A stretch of 64,000 nt of DNA from NCBI GenBank assembly GCA_024742395.1, contig JANSYO010000008.1, positions 46,988 to 110,987 on the forward strand, in the 5' to 3' direction. Below, piece after piece: positions 55,360-63,861 of the stretch. The notes below the pieces were generated by a model that had not been told where the DNA came from, made no database searches, and saw only the letters and a program-made list of their open reading frames with translations. The position numbers were made by a program, and so were the translations under genes. Each line of letters opens with the position of its first letter. Positions within the stretch are counted from its first letter, which is position 1. The DNA comes from Cytophagales bacterium (GTDB lineage: Bacteria; Bacteroidota; Bacteroidia; Cytophagales; Spirosomataceae).

Positions 55360-55365
55360 TCTCTT

Positions 55366-56556
55366 ATGAACATTATTTTAATTGAAGATCCCGACTTCAG
55401 AGGTCATCTTAAGCCACTAACACTCACCAGGCCTATTGGGATGCTGCGTGTTGGTATTCACACTATAAAAGAAAAATGGGAGCGTAGACTTTCAGCAACG
55501 GTCTCTTTTGATACGGTAGATTACCTGAAAGGTAAGTTTCCGGAAGTTAAAGCCTCAAATAATATCTATATAAATTCTACCTTTCTACCTACTCCGGCTT
55601 TAGTAGAATTGATTAAGAATTTAAAACAAGGAGAAGTGATTGCCTCAGGCCCTGAAATTGTGGCCTACGCTTCAGAAAGCAGACTTACTTCTGAATTGCT
55701 GGGCAAAGCAACTGTGATTCATGAGTTAGATCCTTTAGAAGTGGTAGCTATTAAGCATTTGCCTGATTTGTTTTTACATAATGGTCATGAGATTGCAGCT
55801 GATTTTGAAGAAATTACAAAGGATAGGGTTTCTGCCGAGATAACTGATCCACATACCAGAGTGTATGGCAAAGAGAATATTTTTATAGAGGAAGGCGTCT
55901 CTATTAAAGCAGCCATTATTAATGCAGAGGAAGGTCCTGTGTATATTGGGAAAAATGCTATTGTTCAGGAAGGGGCCTTAATTATTGGCCCTGCTTCTGT
56001 TGGGGAAGAAGGAAAGGTAGCCTATGGAGCAAAGATCAGGCAAAACACTACTCTAGGACCTGTGTGCAGAGTAGGTGGAGAAGTAGGCAATACTATTTTT
56101 CACGGCTTCTCAAACAAAGCTCATGATGGATTTTTAGGTAATTCATACATCGGAGAATGGTGTAATTTAGGAGCGAATACCAATGCGTCCAATTTGAAAA
56201 ACGACTATTCTGAAGTGAAAATATATGATTATCACGCCAATGAGATGTCTCCAACAGGTGAAGTTTTCTGTGGCACTTTTATGGGAGACTTTAGTAAAGC
56301 AGGTATAAGTACTATGTTTAATACGGGGTCAATAGTCGGTGTGAGTTGTAATGTTTTCGGAGCAGGATTTCAGTCAAAGCTGATAAAATCCTTTACTTGG
56401 GGAGGAGCCGCAGAAGGATACGAGAATTATCGTTTTGAAAAAGCAATTGAAGTGATTAATGCTACCATGGAGAGAAGAGGTCTTTCTCTTACAGATGAGG
56501 ATATGTTGATCTTGCAATCTATTCTTGAAAACCGACCTAAAAACGAAGAAAAATAG
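55366..56556 (+). CDS. GlmU-family sugar nucleotidyltransferase-like protein
   Basis: I chose ATG 55366 (MNIILIEDPDFRGHLKPLTL), giving 396 residues; the upstream extension is not conserved-looking. The N-terminal half is a degenerate nucleotidyltransferase domain that opens with TRPIGMLRVGIHTI, and the C-terminal half is a left-handed beta-helix with hexapeptide repeats (VYGKENIFIEEGVSIKA, YIGKNAIVQEGALI, NLGANTNASNLKND). This matches the Bacteroidota GlmU-like proteins. Exact substrate not predictable. It is followed after 1 bp by holB. Confidence 0.85.
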   Translation: MNIILIEDPDFRGHLKPLTLTRPIGMLRVGIHTIKEKWERRLSATVSFDTVDYLKGKFPEVKASNNIYINSTFLPTPALVELIKNLKQGEVIASGPEIVAYASESRLTSELLGKATVIHELDPLEVVAIKHLPDLFLHNGHEIAADFEEITKDRVSAEITDPHTRVYGKENIFIEEGVSIKAAIINAEEGPVYIGKNAIVQEGALIIGPASVGEEGKVAYGAKIRQNTTLGPVCRVGGEVGNTIFHGFSNKAHDGFLGNSYIGEWCNLGANTNASNLKNDYSEVKIYDYHANEMSPTGEVFCGTFMGDFSKAGISTMFNTGSIVGVSCNVFGAGFQSKLIKSFTWGGAAEGYENYRFEKAIEVINATMERRGLSLTDEDMLILQSILENRPKNEEK

Positions 56557-56557
56557 A

Positions 56558-57655
56558 ATGCGATTTAGAGACATCAATGGTCTGGAGGCACAGAAAAACA
56601 CCTTGATTCAATCTGTGAAGAAAAATCATGTGGCTCATGCCCAGCTTTTTCATGGTTCCGAAGGATCAGGGAATTTGGCTTTGGCTTTAGCTTTTGGTTC
56701 ATTTTTAAATTGTGAAAAGCCTTCTGATACAGATTCATGTGGAGAGTGTTCTTCATGTGTAAAGACAGACAAGCTAATACATCCCGATATTACTTTTATT
56801 TTTCCCACCGCAGGAGGGAAAAAGGTGCTCTCTGAAAATTTTATGGCTGAATGGAGAGAATTTGTGCTGGATCATCCATACAAAAACAGCACTGACTGGC
56901 TAGAGAAAATTAATATTAAGCAAGGGAATATACCGGTAGAGGAGGCTAGAAAACTTATTCAGAACCTTTCATTAAAGTCATATGAAGGAGGTTATAAGCT
57001 TATCTATTTATGGCTGCCCGAATATCTTAGTATTTCTACTGCCAATGCAATTCTTAAAGTATTGGAAGAGCCTCCTGAGAAAACACTTTTCTTTTTGATA
57101 TGCAATAACTCAGAGAATCTTTTAACTACCATTATTTCAAGGACACAGCGGTTTGCCATTCCGAAATTTACAGATGAAGAGATTTCAGTTAACCTTTATA
57201 ATCGGGGCATTGACTCGGTGAGGGCTAAAGAAATTGCCATGCTGGCTGATGGCAATATGCATAAAGCATTAGAAATTGCACAGTCAAAAAATGACAATCT
57301 GCATGATTGGTTTGCCAATTGGATGAGGTACTGTTATGGTTTTAAAGTGCTTGATTTGGTGCCAATGGCAGATGAATTTGATGCATTAAATAAAGAGCAG
57401 GAAAAACAAATATTAGAATATGCTCTGACTATTTTCAGAGAAATATTTCTTGTGGCAGGAGGTAACGAAAACATGGTGAAGCTAGAGGAGTCGGCTTTAG
57501 ACTTTGTTCAGAAATTCGCTAAAGTATTTAACATAGGGAATCTATCCAAAATGACAGAGCTATTAGATGAGGCCATATTCCATATTGATAGAAATGTACG
57601 AGCCAAAATCGTTTTTCTCGATATTTCTTTAAAATTGGCCCAACTGATTAAGTAG
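56558..57655 (+). CDS. holB: DNA polymerase III delta' subunit-like protein
   Basis: Start chosen at ATG 56558 (MRFRDINGLEAQ), one base after the upstream stop, giving 365 residues. The clamp-loader fold shows HAQLFHGSEGSG (degenerate P-loop), a zinc module CGECSSCVKTDKLIHPD, then the LKVLEEPPEKTLFFLICN segment and TIISRTQRFAIP. This subunit helps load the sliding clamp on DNA. Confidence 0.9.
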   Translation: MRFRDINGLEAQKNTLIQSVKKNHVAHAQLFHGSEGSGNLALALAFGSFLNCEKPSDTDSCGECSSCVKTDKLIHPDITFIFPTAGGKKVLSENFMAEWREFVLDHPYKNSTDWLEKINIKQGNIPVEEARKLIQNLSLKSYEGGYKLIYLWLPEYLSISTANAILKVLEEPPEKTLFFLICNNSENLLTTIISRTQRFAIPKFTDEEISVNLYNRGIDSVRAKEIAMLADGNMHKALEIAQSKNDNLHDWFANWMRYCYGFKVLDLVPMADEFDALNKEQEKQILEYALTIFREIFLVAGGNENMVKLEESALDFVQKFAKVFNIGNLSKMTELLDEAIFHIDRNVRAKIVFLDISLKLAQLIK

Positions 57656-57660
57656 TACTT

Positions 57661-58110
57661 TCAGAGCATTTTTTCAAAGCAAACACTGTTTTCTACACCT
57701 GCATATTGTCCAAAATTAGTGATGATTGAATAGCCATTCTTCTCATAAAGCCTGATAGCATCAGGTTGTCTTTTGCCGGTTTCTAGAACCGCAAACTTAT
57801 ACTGAAGTTCTTTTGCCCAGCTTTCAAGATTGAGGAGAATCTGAGTGGCCAAACCCCTGTTTCTGGCTGATTGCACCACATACATTCTTTTAATTTCTAC
57901 CCTTTCAGAATCAAAAGGTTTGAATGCTCCGCAGCCAAAGGGTGTTTTGTTCTCATACAGCACCAATGCATTTTTTATAGCATCTATTTTATTGTATTGA
58001 GCATAAAAATCGTGATCATCCCCATCAATTTCTGCCAATTCTTCGTCCAAAAGTTTAACCATTTTGACAAAATCCTCATTTGTAGAGTCTGTGCGTAAAT
58101 ATGAATACAT
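57661..58110 (-). CDS. GNAT-family N-acetyltransferase
   Basis: A 149-residue GNAT enzyme with ERVEIKRMYVVQSARNRGLATQILLNLESWA (acetyl-CoA-binding loop) and RLYEKNGYSIITNFGQY. Substrate unknown. It is convergent with holB and divided from the next gene by about 10 bp, probably co-transcribed with the thioredoxin-like gene. Confidence 0.88.
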   Translation of the reverse strand: MYSYLRTDSTNEDFVKMVKLLDEELAEIDGDDHDFYAQYNKIDAIKNALVLYENKTPFGCGAFKPFDSERVEIKRMYVVQSARNRGLATQILLNLESWAKELQYKFAVLETGKRQPDAIRLYEKNGYSIITNFGQYAGVENSVCFEKML

Positions 58111-58120
58111 AGATTAAGGC

Positions 58121-58681
58121 TTAAGATTCTTTCCATTTAATATTGCAACCCATGCTTGGATATTGTATTTCGGAGATAAATTCTCCTGCTACCAGAGCTC
58201 TTAGTGCTCCTCTTAAATCTGCACCTGTTAGGGGCACATCATTGCCAGGAGTAGAGCCGTCCATTCTTCCACGGTAAACGAGTTTTAGATCTTTATCAAA
58301 TACATAGAAATCAGGGGTACATGCAGCATCATAAGCCTTGGCTACGTCCTGGCTTTCGTCGTACAAGTAAGGAAATGAATAGCCTAACTTTTTAGCGGTT
58401 TCTTTCATCTCCTCAGGTGAGTCTTCAGGATAGTTCTTAATGTCATTTGAGCTAATACCTATAAAAGAGACACCTTTAGGTGTAAATTTATTCACTATTT
58501 CTACAATGGCCGGGTTAATATGCTTCACATACTTGCAATGATTACAAATAAACATCACTACAGTACCTATATCAGATTTTACGTCTGCCAGGCGAATAGT
58601 CTTACCTGATACAGTGTCTGGTAAAGAAAAGTCCGGAGCTTTTGTGCCTATGGGCATCATATTAGATTCAGTTCTTGACAT
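58121..58681 (-). CDS. Thioredoxin-family (AhpC/TSA-like) protein
   Basis: The 186-residue thioredoxin-fold protein has the peroxiredoxin-like opening MPIGTKAPDFSLPDTVSGKTIRLADV, the CNHC motif in MFICNHCKYV (redox CxxC) and TPDFYVFDKDLKLVYRGRMDG. No signal peptide. It may serve as a cytoplasmic thiol reductase or peroxidase. Confidence 0.88.
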   Translation of the reverse strand: MSRTESNMMPIGTKAPDFSLPDTVSGKTIRLADVKSDIGTVVMFICNHCKYVKHINPAIVEIVNKFTPKGVSFIGISSNDIKNYPEDSPEEMKETAKKLGYSFPYLYDESQDVAKAYDAACTPDFYVFDKDLKLVYRGRMDGSTPGNDVPLTGADLRGALRALVAGEFISEIQYPSMGCNIKWKES

Positions 58682-58787
58682 AATTTCTTTTATTGAAAGA
58701 TTTTAAAACGGCTTTTGTCTAAAACCATGTTATTTTTGTGACTTCATTTGAAACCGAACTCAAATGGTATAACAGTTTTATTTGCGT

Positions 58788-59306
58788 ATGCAATTTATGG
58801 AATTTACTAAAAGTCCATTGAGTGAAGTCATAGCTACTTTTATAATTGTGCTAATTGTTCTTGTATTGAGGCAGATAGCAAGGAGAATAATAAGGAAGCA
58901 CTCCAATAAATATGATTTAGCAAGCGAAAGATCCTTGTATATTAATAAATTTTTCAATTTCACCTTAACCGCCTTTTTACTGGTTGCATTAGGTTTTATT
59001 TGGGATTTCTCTTTTAAAGAGGTGTTTTTCTCCTTTTTTGCTGTGGCGGGTGTGGCACTTTTTGCCAGCTGGTCTATGTTAAGCAACATGACTGCCTCGG
59101 TCATATTATTCTTCAATTTCCCTTTTAAAATAGGTTCTAAAATTAAGATAGTGGATGGAGATAATTCGATAATTGGAGAAGTGAAAGACATTACATTTTT
59201 CACTATTCAAATAGAATTGGAAAACAAGGACATGGTTTCCTATCCTAATAATGTAGCGATTCAAAAGCCTATTATTCAACTACACGAAGAGACAATTGAT
59301 GCCTGA
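58788..59306 (+). CDS. Small MscS-family mechanosensitive channel-like protein
   Basis: Start chosen at ATG 58788 (MQFMEFTKSP); the ATG at 58797 is equally possible. The 172-residue protein has two or three membrane segments (about 14-32, 59-75, 82-110), the MscS pore helix FFAVAGVALFASWSMLSNMTAS and the cytoplasmic beta domain (FKIGSKIKIVDGDNSIIGEV). It is shorter than E. coli MscS (286). An exact -7 element TATTTTTG lies at 58731-58738. The end overlaps the downstream start by 8 bp. Confidence 0.82.
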   Translation: MQFMEFTKSPLSEVIATFIIVLIVLVLRQIARRIIRKHSNKYDLASERSLYINKFFNFTLTAFLLVALGFIWDFSFKEVFFSFFAVAGVALFASWSMLSNMTASVILFFNFPFKIGSKIKIVDGDNSIIGEVKDITFFTIQIELENKDMVSYPNNVAIQKPIIQLHEETIDA

Positions 59307-60645
59307 GTTACCTAAAGATTTTGAAACCAAAATGAAGCAGGATTTAGGCTCAGAGTTTAACGACTTTGAAAATGCCCTGGCTCAGGATGTTCCCATTTCA
59401 GTAAGGCTTAATCCTCGTAAAGAAACCGCTTTGGCTTTGAACAGACAGGAGGCAGTACCTTGGTGCTCAAATGCCTTCTATTTAAGTGAAAGGCCGGTTT
59501 TTACTCTTGATCCTTCTTTTCACGCAGGAGCATATTATGTTCAGGAAGCCTCTTCCATGTTTTTGAAAGCAGTGCTTAGCCAACATATAGACTTCTCGAA
59601 ATCAATAAGAGTGCTAGATTTATGTGCCGCTCCCGGTGGGAAAACGACACTATTGGCAGATCTCTTGAATGAGGAGAGTTTGCTTGTAGCTAATGAGGTA
59701 ATAAAGAGCAGAGTGGGTATCCTGAAAGAGAATTTAATGAAGTGGGGATACACGAATGTCATTGTGAGTAATCATGACTCGGAGGAATTTGCCGATTTAG
59801 AAGGATTTTTTGATCTGGTTTTAGTAGATGCTCCTTGTTCAGGAGAAGGTTTGTTCAGAAAGGATCCCAATGCAACTTCACATTGGTCTGAAGACGCGGT
59901 AAATACTTGCTCTGCCAGACAAAAGAGAATCTTAGAAGCGGCTTCAATGCTGGTAGCTCCTCATGGCCATCTGATATACTCTACCTGTACTTACAATGAG
60001 AAGGAGAACGAAGGTAATGTCAATTGGTTCATTAAAAACTGCGATTTTGAGGAGCAAAAGATTGACATTTCAAAGTTCCATGGAATTCAAGCCAAAGAAA
60101 GAGGTTATCAGTTTTATCCTCATAAGGTAAAAGGAGAAGGCTTCTTTATTTCTATTTTGAAAAAAATAGAAGGCCATACCGACTATGTAGGGGGCAAATT
60201 AAAAATGAATAGGTTAAGTACTAAGAAGAAGGAGTTCTTAACAGAGTGGTTGGCTGATCTTAACAAATTTGAGTTTTTTGAGAAGCCAGATGAAACAGTG
60301 GTAGCTATTCCTACAGGTTTAATTGATGAGTATTCGTCAGTTTTAAGAGCATTGACTAAAAGGTCGTCGGGTTTTGAACTTGGTTTATTTAAGAAAGAAA
60401 ACTTTATCCCTTCACACTCTTTGGCTTTAAGTACAGAAGTTAACCAAAGCTTCCCGGTGCTAGAGCTAGAGAGGGAGGATGCCCTAAGGTTTTTAAAACG
60501 GGAGAGTTTTGATCAGGGAGAAATAGAAAACGGCTGGAAACTTGTTACGTACAATGGGCTAGGCCTGGGCTGGATAAAGATTATCGGAAACCGGGCAAAT
60601 AACTATTTGCCAAAAGAATGGAGAATCAGAATGGATATAGAATAA
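59299..60645 (+). CDS. RNA cytosine-C5 methyltransferase of the NOL1/NOP2/Sun (RsmF-like) type
   Basis: Start chosen at ATG 59299, overlapping the channel gene by 8 bp (448 residues). It has the Nol1/Nop2/Sun motifs: SAM-binding DLCAAPGGKTTLLADLL, DAPCSGEGLFRKDP (catalytic cysteine context), and STCTYNEKENEGNV (second cysteine). The C-terminal half contains the additional domain of RsmF-type proteins. It methylates a cytosine in rRNA (or tRNA). The exact target is not determined. Confidence 0.9.
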   Translation: MPELPKDFETKMKQDLGSEFNDFENALAQDVPISVRLNPRKETALALNRQEAVPWCSNAFYLSERPVFTLDPSFHAGAYYVQEASSMFLKAVLSQHIDFSKSIRVLDLCAAPGGKTTLLADLLNEESLLVANEVIKSRVGILKENLMKWGYTNVIVSNHDSEEFADLEGFFDLVLVDAPCSGEGLFRKDPNATSHWSEDAVNTCSARQKRILEAASMLVAPHGHLIYSTCTYNEKENEGNVNWFIKNCDFEEQKIDISKFHGIQAKERGYQFYPHKVKGEGFFISILKKIEGHTDYVGGKLKMNRLSTKKKEFLTEWLADLNKFEFFEKPDETVVAIPTGLIDEYSSVLRALTKRSSGFELGLFKKENFIPSHSLALSTEVNQSFPVLELEREDALRFLKRESFDQGEIENGWKLVTYNGLGLGWIKIIGNRANNYLPKEWRIRMDIE

Positions 60646-60652
60646 CCTAAAT

Positions 60653-60697
60653 AAAAAAAAGACTTCTTCCTGTAGTCTTATGCTTTAGAAAGAAGTC
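60653..60697 (-). terminator. Terminator of the small membrane-protein gene (minus strand)
   Basis: GACTTCTT (60661-60668) and AAGAAGTC (60690-60697) form a stem. On the minus strand it is followed by a run of eight Ts (60653-60660). It lies 23 bp beyond the stop at 60720, supporting that gene. Confidence 0.75.
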
Positions 60698-60719
60698 CGT
60701 GAACGATGCGGTTTTTTCA

Positions 60720-60842
60720 TTATTTCCAGTATGATTTGCTAGCAGGGCGTACATTTGAAGGCTTGTCTTTTTTAGTTCCTATTGAAGCAACCAAAACACC
60801 AACCGCCAATGTGGCTAACCCGTAAATCAGGCTCTTTTTCAT
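60720..60842 (-). CDS. Small single-span membrane protein (40 residues)
   Basis: ATG at 60842, TAA ending at 60720. The frame encodes MKKSLIYGLATLAVGVLVAS, then IGTKKDKPSNVRPASKSYWK: a basic N-terminus, one hydrophobic helix and a basic tail. It is supported by a dedicated terminator just downstream. The family is unknown; similar 'YtxH/lipoprotein-like' small proteins occur in Bacteroidota. Confidence 0.6.
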   Translation of the reverse strand: MKKSLIYGLATLAVGVLVASIGTKKDKPSNVRPASKSYWK

Positions 60843-61077
60843 AAGTGACAATTTTTCTGTGACATGGATAATCTATACGACTAAAATAACTGTATTTACG
60901 CTTCTTTTGTTTTACTGATTCTTAAAAAAAACTTAAAAACTGATTTAACGGTAAAATATTTATTTTTTGGTCTATATTTTCCCTCTTTTATTGGGCTATG
61001 AAGCGTATTTAACCCAATTTTGATAATGAAATTATTATGCCAGAAAGTACTGGGTATCAAGAATTGATAAAATTATT

Positions 61078-62019
61078 TTGAGCAATAATACTATACATGA
61101 AGGGATCATTTGGCGGTCTACAGGATCTTGGTATTCTGTCAGAACTTCTGAAGGGAAATTACTTCAATGTCGGCTGAAAGGTAAGTTTAAAATTAAAGGT
61201 CTTAAAGTGACGAATCCTTTGGCTGTTGGAGATTTTGTAAAGTACACAATTGAAGACACCGCAGACTCTAATGGCATCATAACGGACATTCTTCCCAGAG
61301 AGAATTATATCATCAGGAAATCGGTTCATAAAACGGGTCATGGTCACCTGTTGGCTTGCAATTTAGATCAGGCTATTCTTGTGGTAACCTTAACTTTTCC
61401 TAAAACATCATTAGGCTTCATTGATCGCTTTTTAGTAAGCTCAGAGTCTTTTAGAATTCCCACCGTTTTAGTGTTTAATAAGAGTGATCTTTTAGAGGAA
61501 GAAACTGAGGCATATCAAAATGAATTGATGGCACTCTATGAATCTCTGGGTTATCAATGTTTAAGTGTTTCTGCACTCAAAGGAAGCAATATTGACCAGA
61601 TTAAAGAGTTAATTCATGAAAAGACCTCGCTTTTTTCGGGACATTCAGGGGTGGGTAAATCAAAACTTATCAATCAGTTAATTCCTGAATTGGACTTGCA
61701 AACATCAGAGGTTTCTAAATTTGCTAACAAAGGTGTGCATACCACTACTTTTGCTGAAATGTATGAAGCTGAACCAGAAACGTTCATTATCGATAGCCCC
61801 GGCATTAAGGAATTAGGGCTTATGGAAATGGAAAATGAAGAAATAGGTCATTATTTCCCTGAAATACGAGAATTAATGTCAGAATGTAAGTTTCATAATT
61901 GTTTACATGTGAATGAACCTAAATGTGCTGTTAAACAGGCAGTTGTAGATGGGGGGATTGCCGAAAGCAGATTTGATAGCTATTTAAGCATGTTAGAAAA
62001 TATAGATAACAGAAGGTAG
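61078..62019 (+). CDS. rsgA: Ribosome small-subunit-dependent GTPase RsgA
   Basis: Circularly permuted GTPase (313 residues) that helps mature the 30S ribosome. It has an N-terminal OB fold (WRSTGSWYSVRTSEGKLLQC), the NKSD motif, SGHSGVGKSKLINQL (P-loop), DSPGIKELGL and the C-terminal zinc knuckle CKFHNCLHVNEPKC. The initiator is TTG at 61078; no ATG fits the conserved N-terminus. Confidence 0.94.
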   Translation: MSNNTIHEGIIWRSTGSWYSVRTSEGKLLQCRLKGKFKIKGLKVTNPLAVGDFVKYTIEDTADSNGIITDILPRENYIIRKSVHKTGHGHLLACNLDQAILVVTLTFPKTSLGFIDRFLVSSESFRIPTVLVFNKSDLLEEETEAYQNELMALYESLGYQCLSVSALKGSNIDQIKELIHEKTSLFSGHSGVGKSKLINQLIPELDLQTSEVSKFANKGVHTTTFAEMYEAEPETFIIDSPGIKELGLMEMENEEIGHYFPEIRELMSECKFHNCLHVNEPKCAVKQAVVDGGIAESRFDSYLSMLENIDNRR

Positions 62020-62065
62020 AGAATAAAATAAATGCTCAGAATGTGTCATATGATTGAATTGCCCA

Positions 62066-62073
62066 TATCTTTG
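62066..62073 (+). promoter_or_regulatory. Exact -7 promoter element ahead of the structured leader
   Basis: TATCTTTG is an exact TAnnTTTG element. Transcription starting some 7 bp later (about 62080) would give a 5' leader of about 170 nt before the start codon at 62251. Confidence 0.5.
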
Positions 62074-62114
62074 CACCGTTTAAGGAAATGAAAAGCGTTT
62101 TTCTCCCCATATCG

Positions 62115-62240
62115 CCAACCCGACGAATGAGGTCCGCAAGGACCCAATAAGATTTCTGCCCAAGGGGTAGGCCTCTACTACTTTTTCAATTTATTTAATC
62201 ATTTAAGGATACAGCGTCTCCTGACGAGAGGGTTTCCCTC
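62115..62240 (+). ncRNA. Structured 5' leader of the N-acyltransferase gene (possible riboregulator)
   Basis: The leader holds four stems in close order: GGTCC-GCAA-GGACC with a GNRA tetraloop (62131-62144); CTGCCC-AAG-GGGTAG (62156-62170); CGTC-TCCT-GACG (62215-62226); and GAGGG-TTT-CCCTC (62228-62240), the last ending 10 nt before the start codon. GAGG (62129-62132) could also pair with CCTC (62172-62175), giving alternative folds. No known riboswitch consensus is recognised. Type 'ncRNA' is used for want of a cis-element class. Confidence 0.45.
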
Positions 62241-62250
62241 ACAAACGACG

Positions 62251-62931
62251 ATGAGTGCAATAAAAAAAACAGTTTACAAGGACTTTATTATTCAGGTAGC
62301 TACAGAAGAGCATCAAAGCTATTCAGTAACTATTACTGATGAGATGGCATCTAGTGCAAAAGCTCGTGGTACGGGAATTGCCCAAAGAAGCCCTGAATAT
62401 ATCTCAAAAAAGATGCTTGAAGGCAAAGCTATCATTGCTACTACTAAAAGTGGTGAGTGGGTAGGCTTTTGCTATATAGAGACCTGGGAGCATGGCCGTT
62501 TTGTGGCTAACTCCGGTCTTATTGTGCATCCTGATTACAGGAAAAGCGGCGTGGCTACGGCTATTAAAGCGAAAGCCTTTCGCCTATCGAGAGAGAAATA
62601 CCCGCAGTCGAATATTGTAGGACTTACTACAAGTATGGCTGTGATGAAAATAAATTCTGAATTAGGTTATGAGCCCGTATCTTTCAGCGAGCTCCCTAAA
62701 GATGATGAATTCTGGAAAGGCTGCCAGACTTGCGTCAATTATGATATTCTTACCAGAACCAATAGAGCTCATTGCCTATGCACAGGTATGAAGTACCATG
62801 CAAAAAAAGAAGACAGGGTAGAGCGTAAGGATACCAAGTGGGAATTTGTCAGGGAATCATCGCTTTATGAAAAGTGGATTAACATGAAGCAAAGAATCTT
62901 ATTGAAAAAGGACGATAAGAAAAAGGTCTAA
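62251..62931 (+). CDS. GNAT N-acyltransferase of the Bacteroidota arginine-pathway type
   Basis: The 226-residue protein has DEMASSAKARGTGIAQRSPEYI, KSGEWVGFCYIETWEHGRFVAN, SGLIVHPDYRKSGVATAIKAKAF and GCQTCVNYDILTRTN with a closing CLCTGM. I recall this pattern in the GNAT protein placed next to argG in many Bacteroidota and taken to be the N-acylglutamate-forming first enzyme of arginine synthesis. Here argG is not adjacent; an EamA gene follows instead. A structured leader precedes it. The assignment is by recollection of family context, so moderate confidence. Confidence 0.7.
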   Translation: MSAIKKTVYKDFIIQVATEEHQSYSVTITDEMASSAKARGTGIAQRSPEYISKKMLEGKAIIATTKSGEWVGFCYIETWEHGRFVANSGLIVHPDYRKSGVATAIKAKAFRLSREKYPQSNIVGLTTSMAVMKINSELGYEPVSFSELPKDDEFWKGCQTCVNYDILTRTNRAHCLCTGMKYHAKKEDRVERKDTKWEFVRESSLYEKWINMKQRILLKKDDKKKV

Positions 62932-62962
62932 TGATTAGATTTGTCTGAACTATTCAGATAAA

Positions 62963-63850
62963 ATGACCACTGATCAGCAAAATTTAAAAGACTACTTAAA
63001 GCTACATCTGGTGGTAGTCTTGCTGGGATTAACGGCTATTTTGGGTAAGTTGATTACTTTACCTGCTCTAGAATTAGTTATTTTCAGAACATTCATTGCC
63101 TCGGCAGTTTTTGGGCTAATTTTCTTTTTCAGAGGAGAAAGGTTACCATTGTCTGTTTTTTGGAAAATGCTTCTTATAGGGGCTGTTTTAGGTGTACACT
63201 GGCTTTGCTTCTTTGGCTCTGCCAAACTCGCCAACGTTTCTGTAAGTCTGGTCACTTTTTCAACAACGGCTTTCTTTACCAGTATTCTGGAACCCATAAC
63301 TTCTTCAAAGCGAATATCGGTCTTTGAGTTGGTTTTAGGAGGTTTAGTCGTACTTGGTACATCCATTATATTCAATTCTGCTCCGCACCATACCGAAGGA
63401 ATAATTTTAGGCCTAATTGCAGGCTTTCTTTCTTCTGTTTATTCAGTAGGCAATAGACATTTAGCCGCCAGGTGGAGTTCACTTTCAATAAACACTGTAG
63501 AACTTCTGGGGGCTTTTGTAGTGTCTTTGGCCTTATTACCTGTTTTTTCAGAAGGGTCTTTACTCAAAACGCTTCCTTCTGTTTCAGATAGGGCTTACAT
63601 TTTCATTTTGGCACTGATATGTACCGTTTTGCCCTATTTGGTGGTAGTAAACCTATTAAAGAGGTTTACGGCGTTCACAGTTAATTTAGCTGTGAACATG
63701 GAGCCCATATACGGGATGATAATGGCTTGGCTCGTATTTGGTGAATCAGAGAAGATGGACTGGAGGTTTTATGTGGGAGCCATTATAATCCTATCTACGC
63801 TAATACTACATGCCAATAAAAAAGCCTTCTCAAGGCTGAGAGGGCTCTAA
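62963..63850 (+). CDS. EamA/DMT-family transporter
   Basis: A 295-residue membrane protein with about ten transmembrane segments, two EamA repeats (FRTFIASAVFGLIFFFRGE; the second around NLLKRFTAFTVNLAVNMEP) and the family's GESEKMDWRFYVGAIIILSTLIL tail. Substrate unknown; DMT members often export metabolites such as amino acids. It starts 31 bp after the N-acyltransferase and is probably in the same operon. Confidence 0.88.
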   Translation: MTTDQQNLKDYLKLHLVVVLLGLTAILGKLITLPALELVIFRTFIASAVFGLIFFFRGERLPLSVFWKMLLIGAVLGVHWLCFFGSAKLANVSVSLVTFSTTAFFTSILEPITSSKRISVFELVLGGLVVLGTSIIFNSAPHHTEGIILGLIAGFLSSVYSVGNRHLAARWSSLSINTVELLGAFVVSLALLPVFSEGSLLKTLPSVSDRAYIFILALICTVLPYLVVVNLLKRFTAFTVNLAVNMEPIYGMIMAWLVFGESEKMDWRFYVGAIIILSTLILHANKKAFSRLRGL

Positions 63851-63861
63851 TATCTTAAATA

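Noticed and set aside
58778..59203. Minus-strand 141-codon frame across the MscS-like gene
   Set aside because: It is antisense to a clear channel domain and rich in Lys, Ile and Ser, which is typical of a shadow frame.
62221..62250. CTGACGA next to a stem, resembling a hammerhead ribozyme core
   Set aside because: The GAAA box is missing (ACAAAC instead) and the distance to a possible GUC cleavage site leaves no stem I, so the required three-way junction cannot form.
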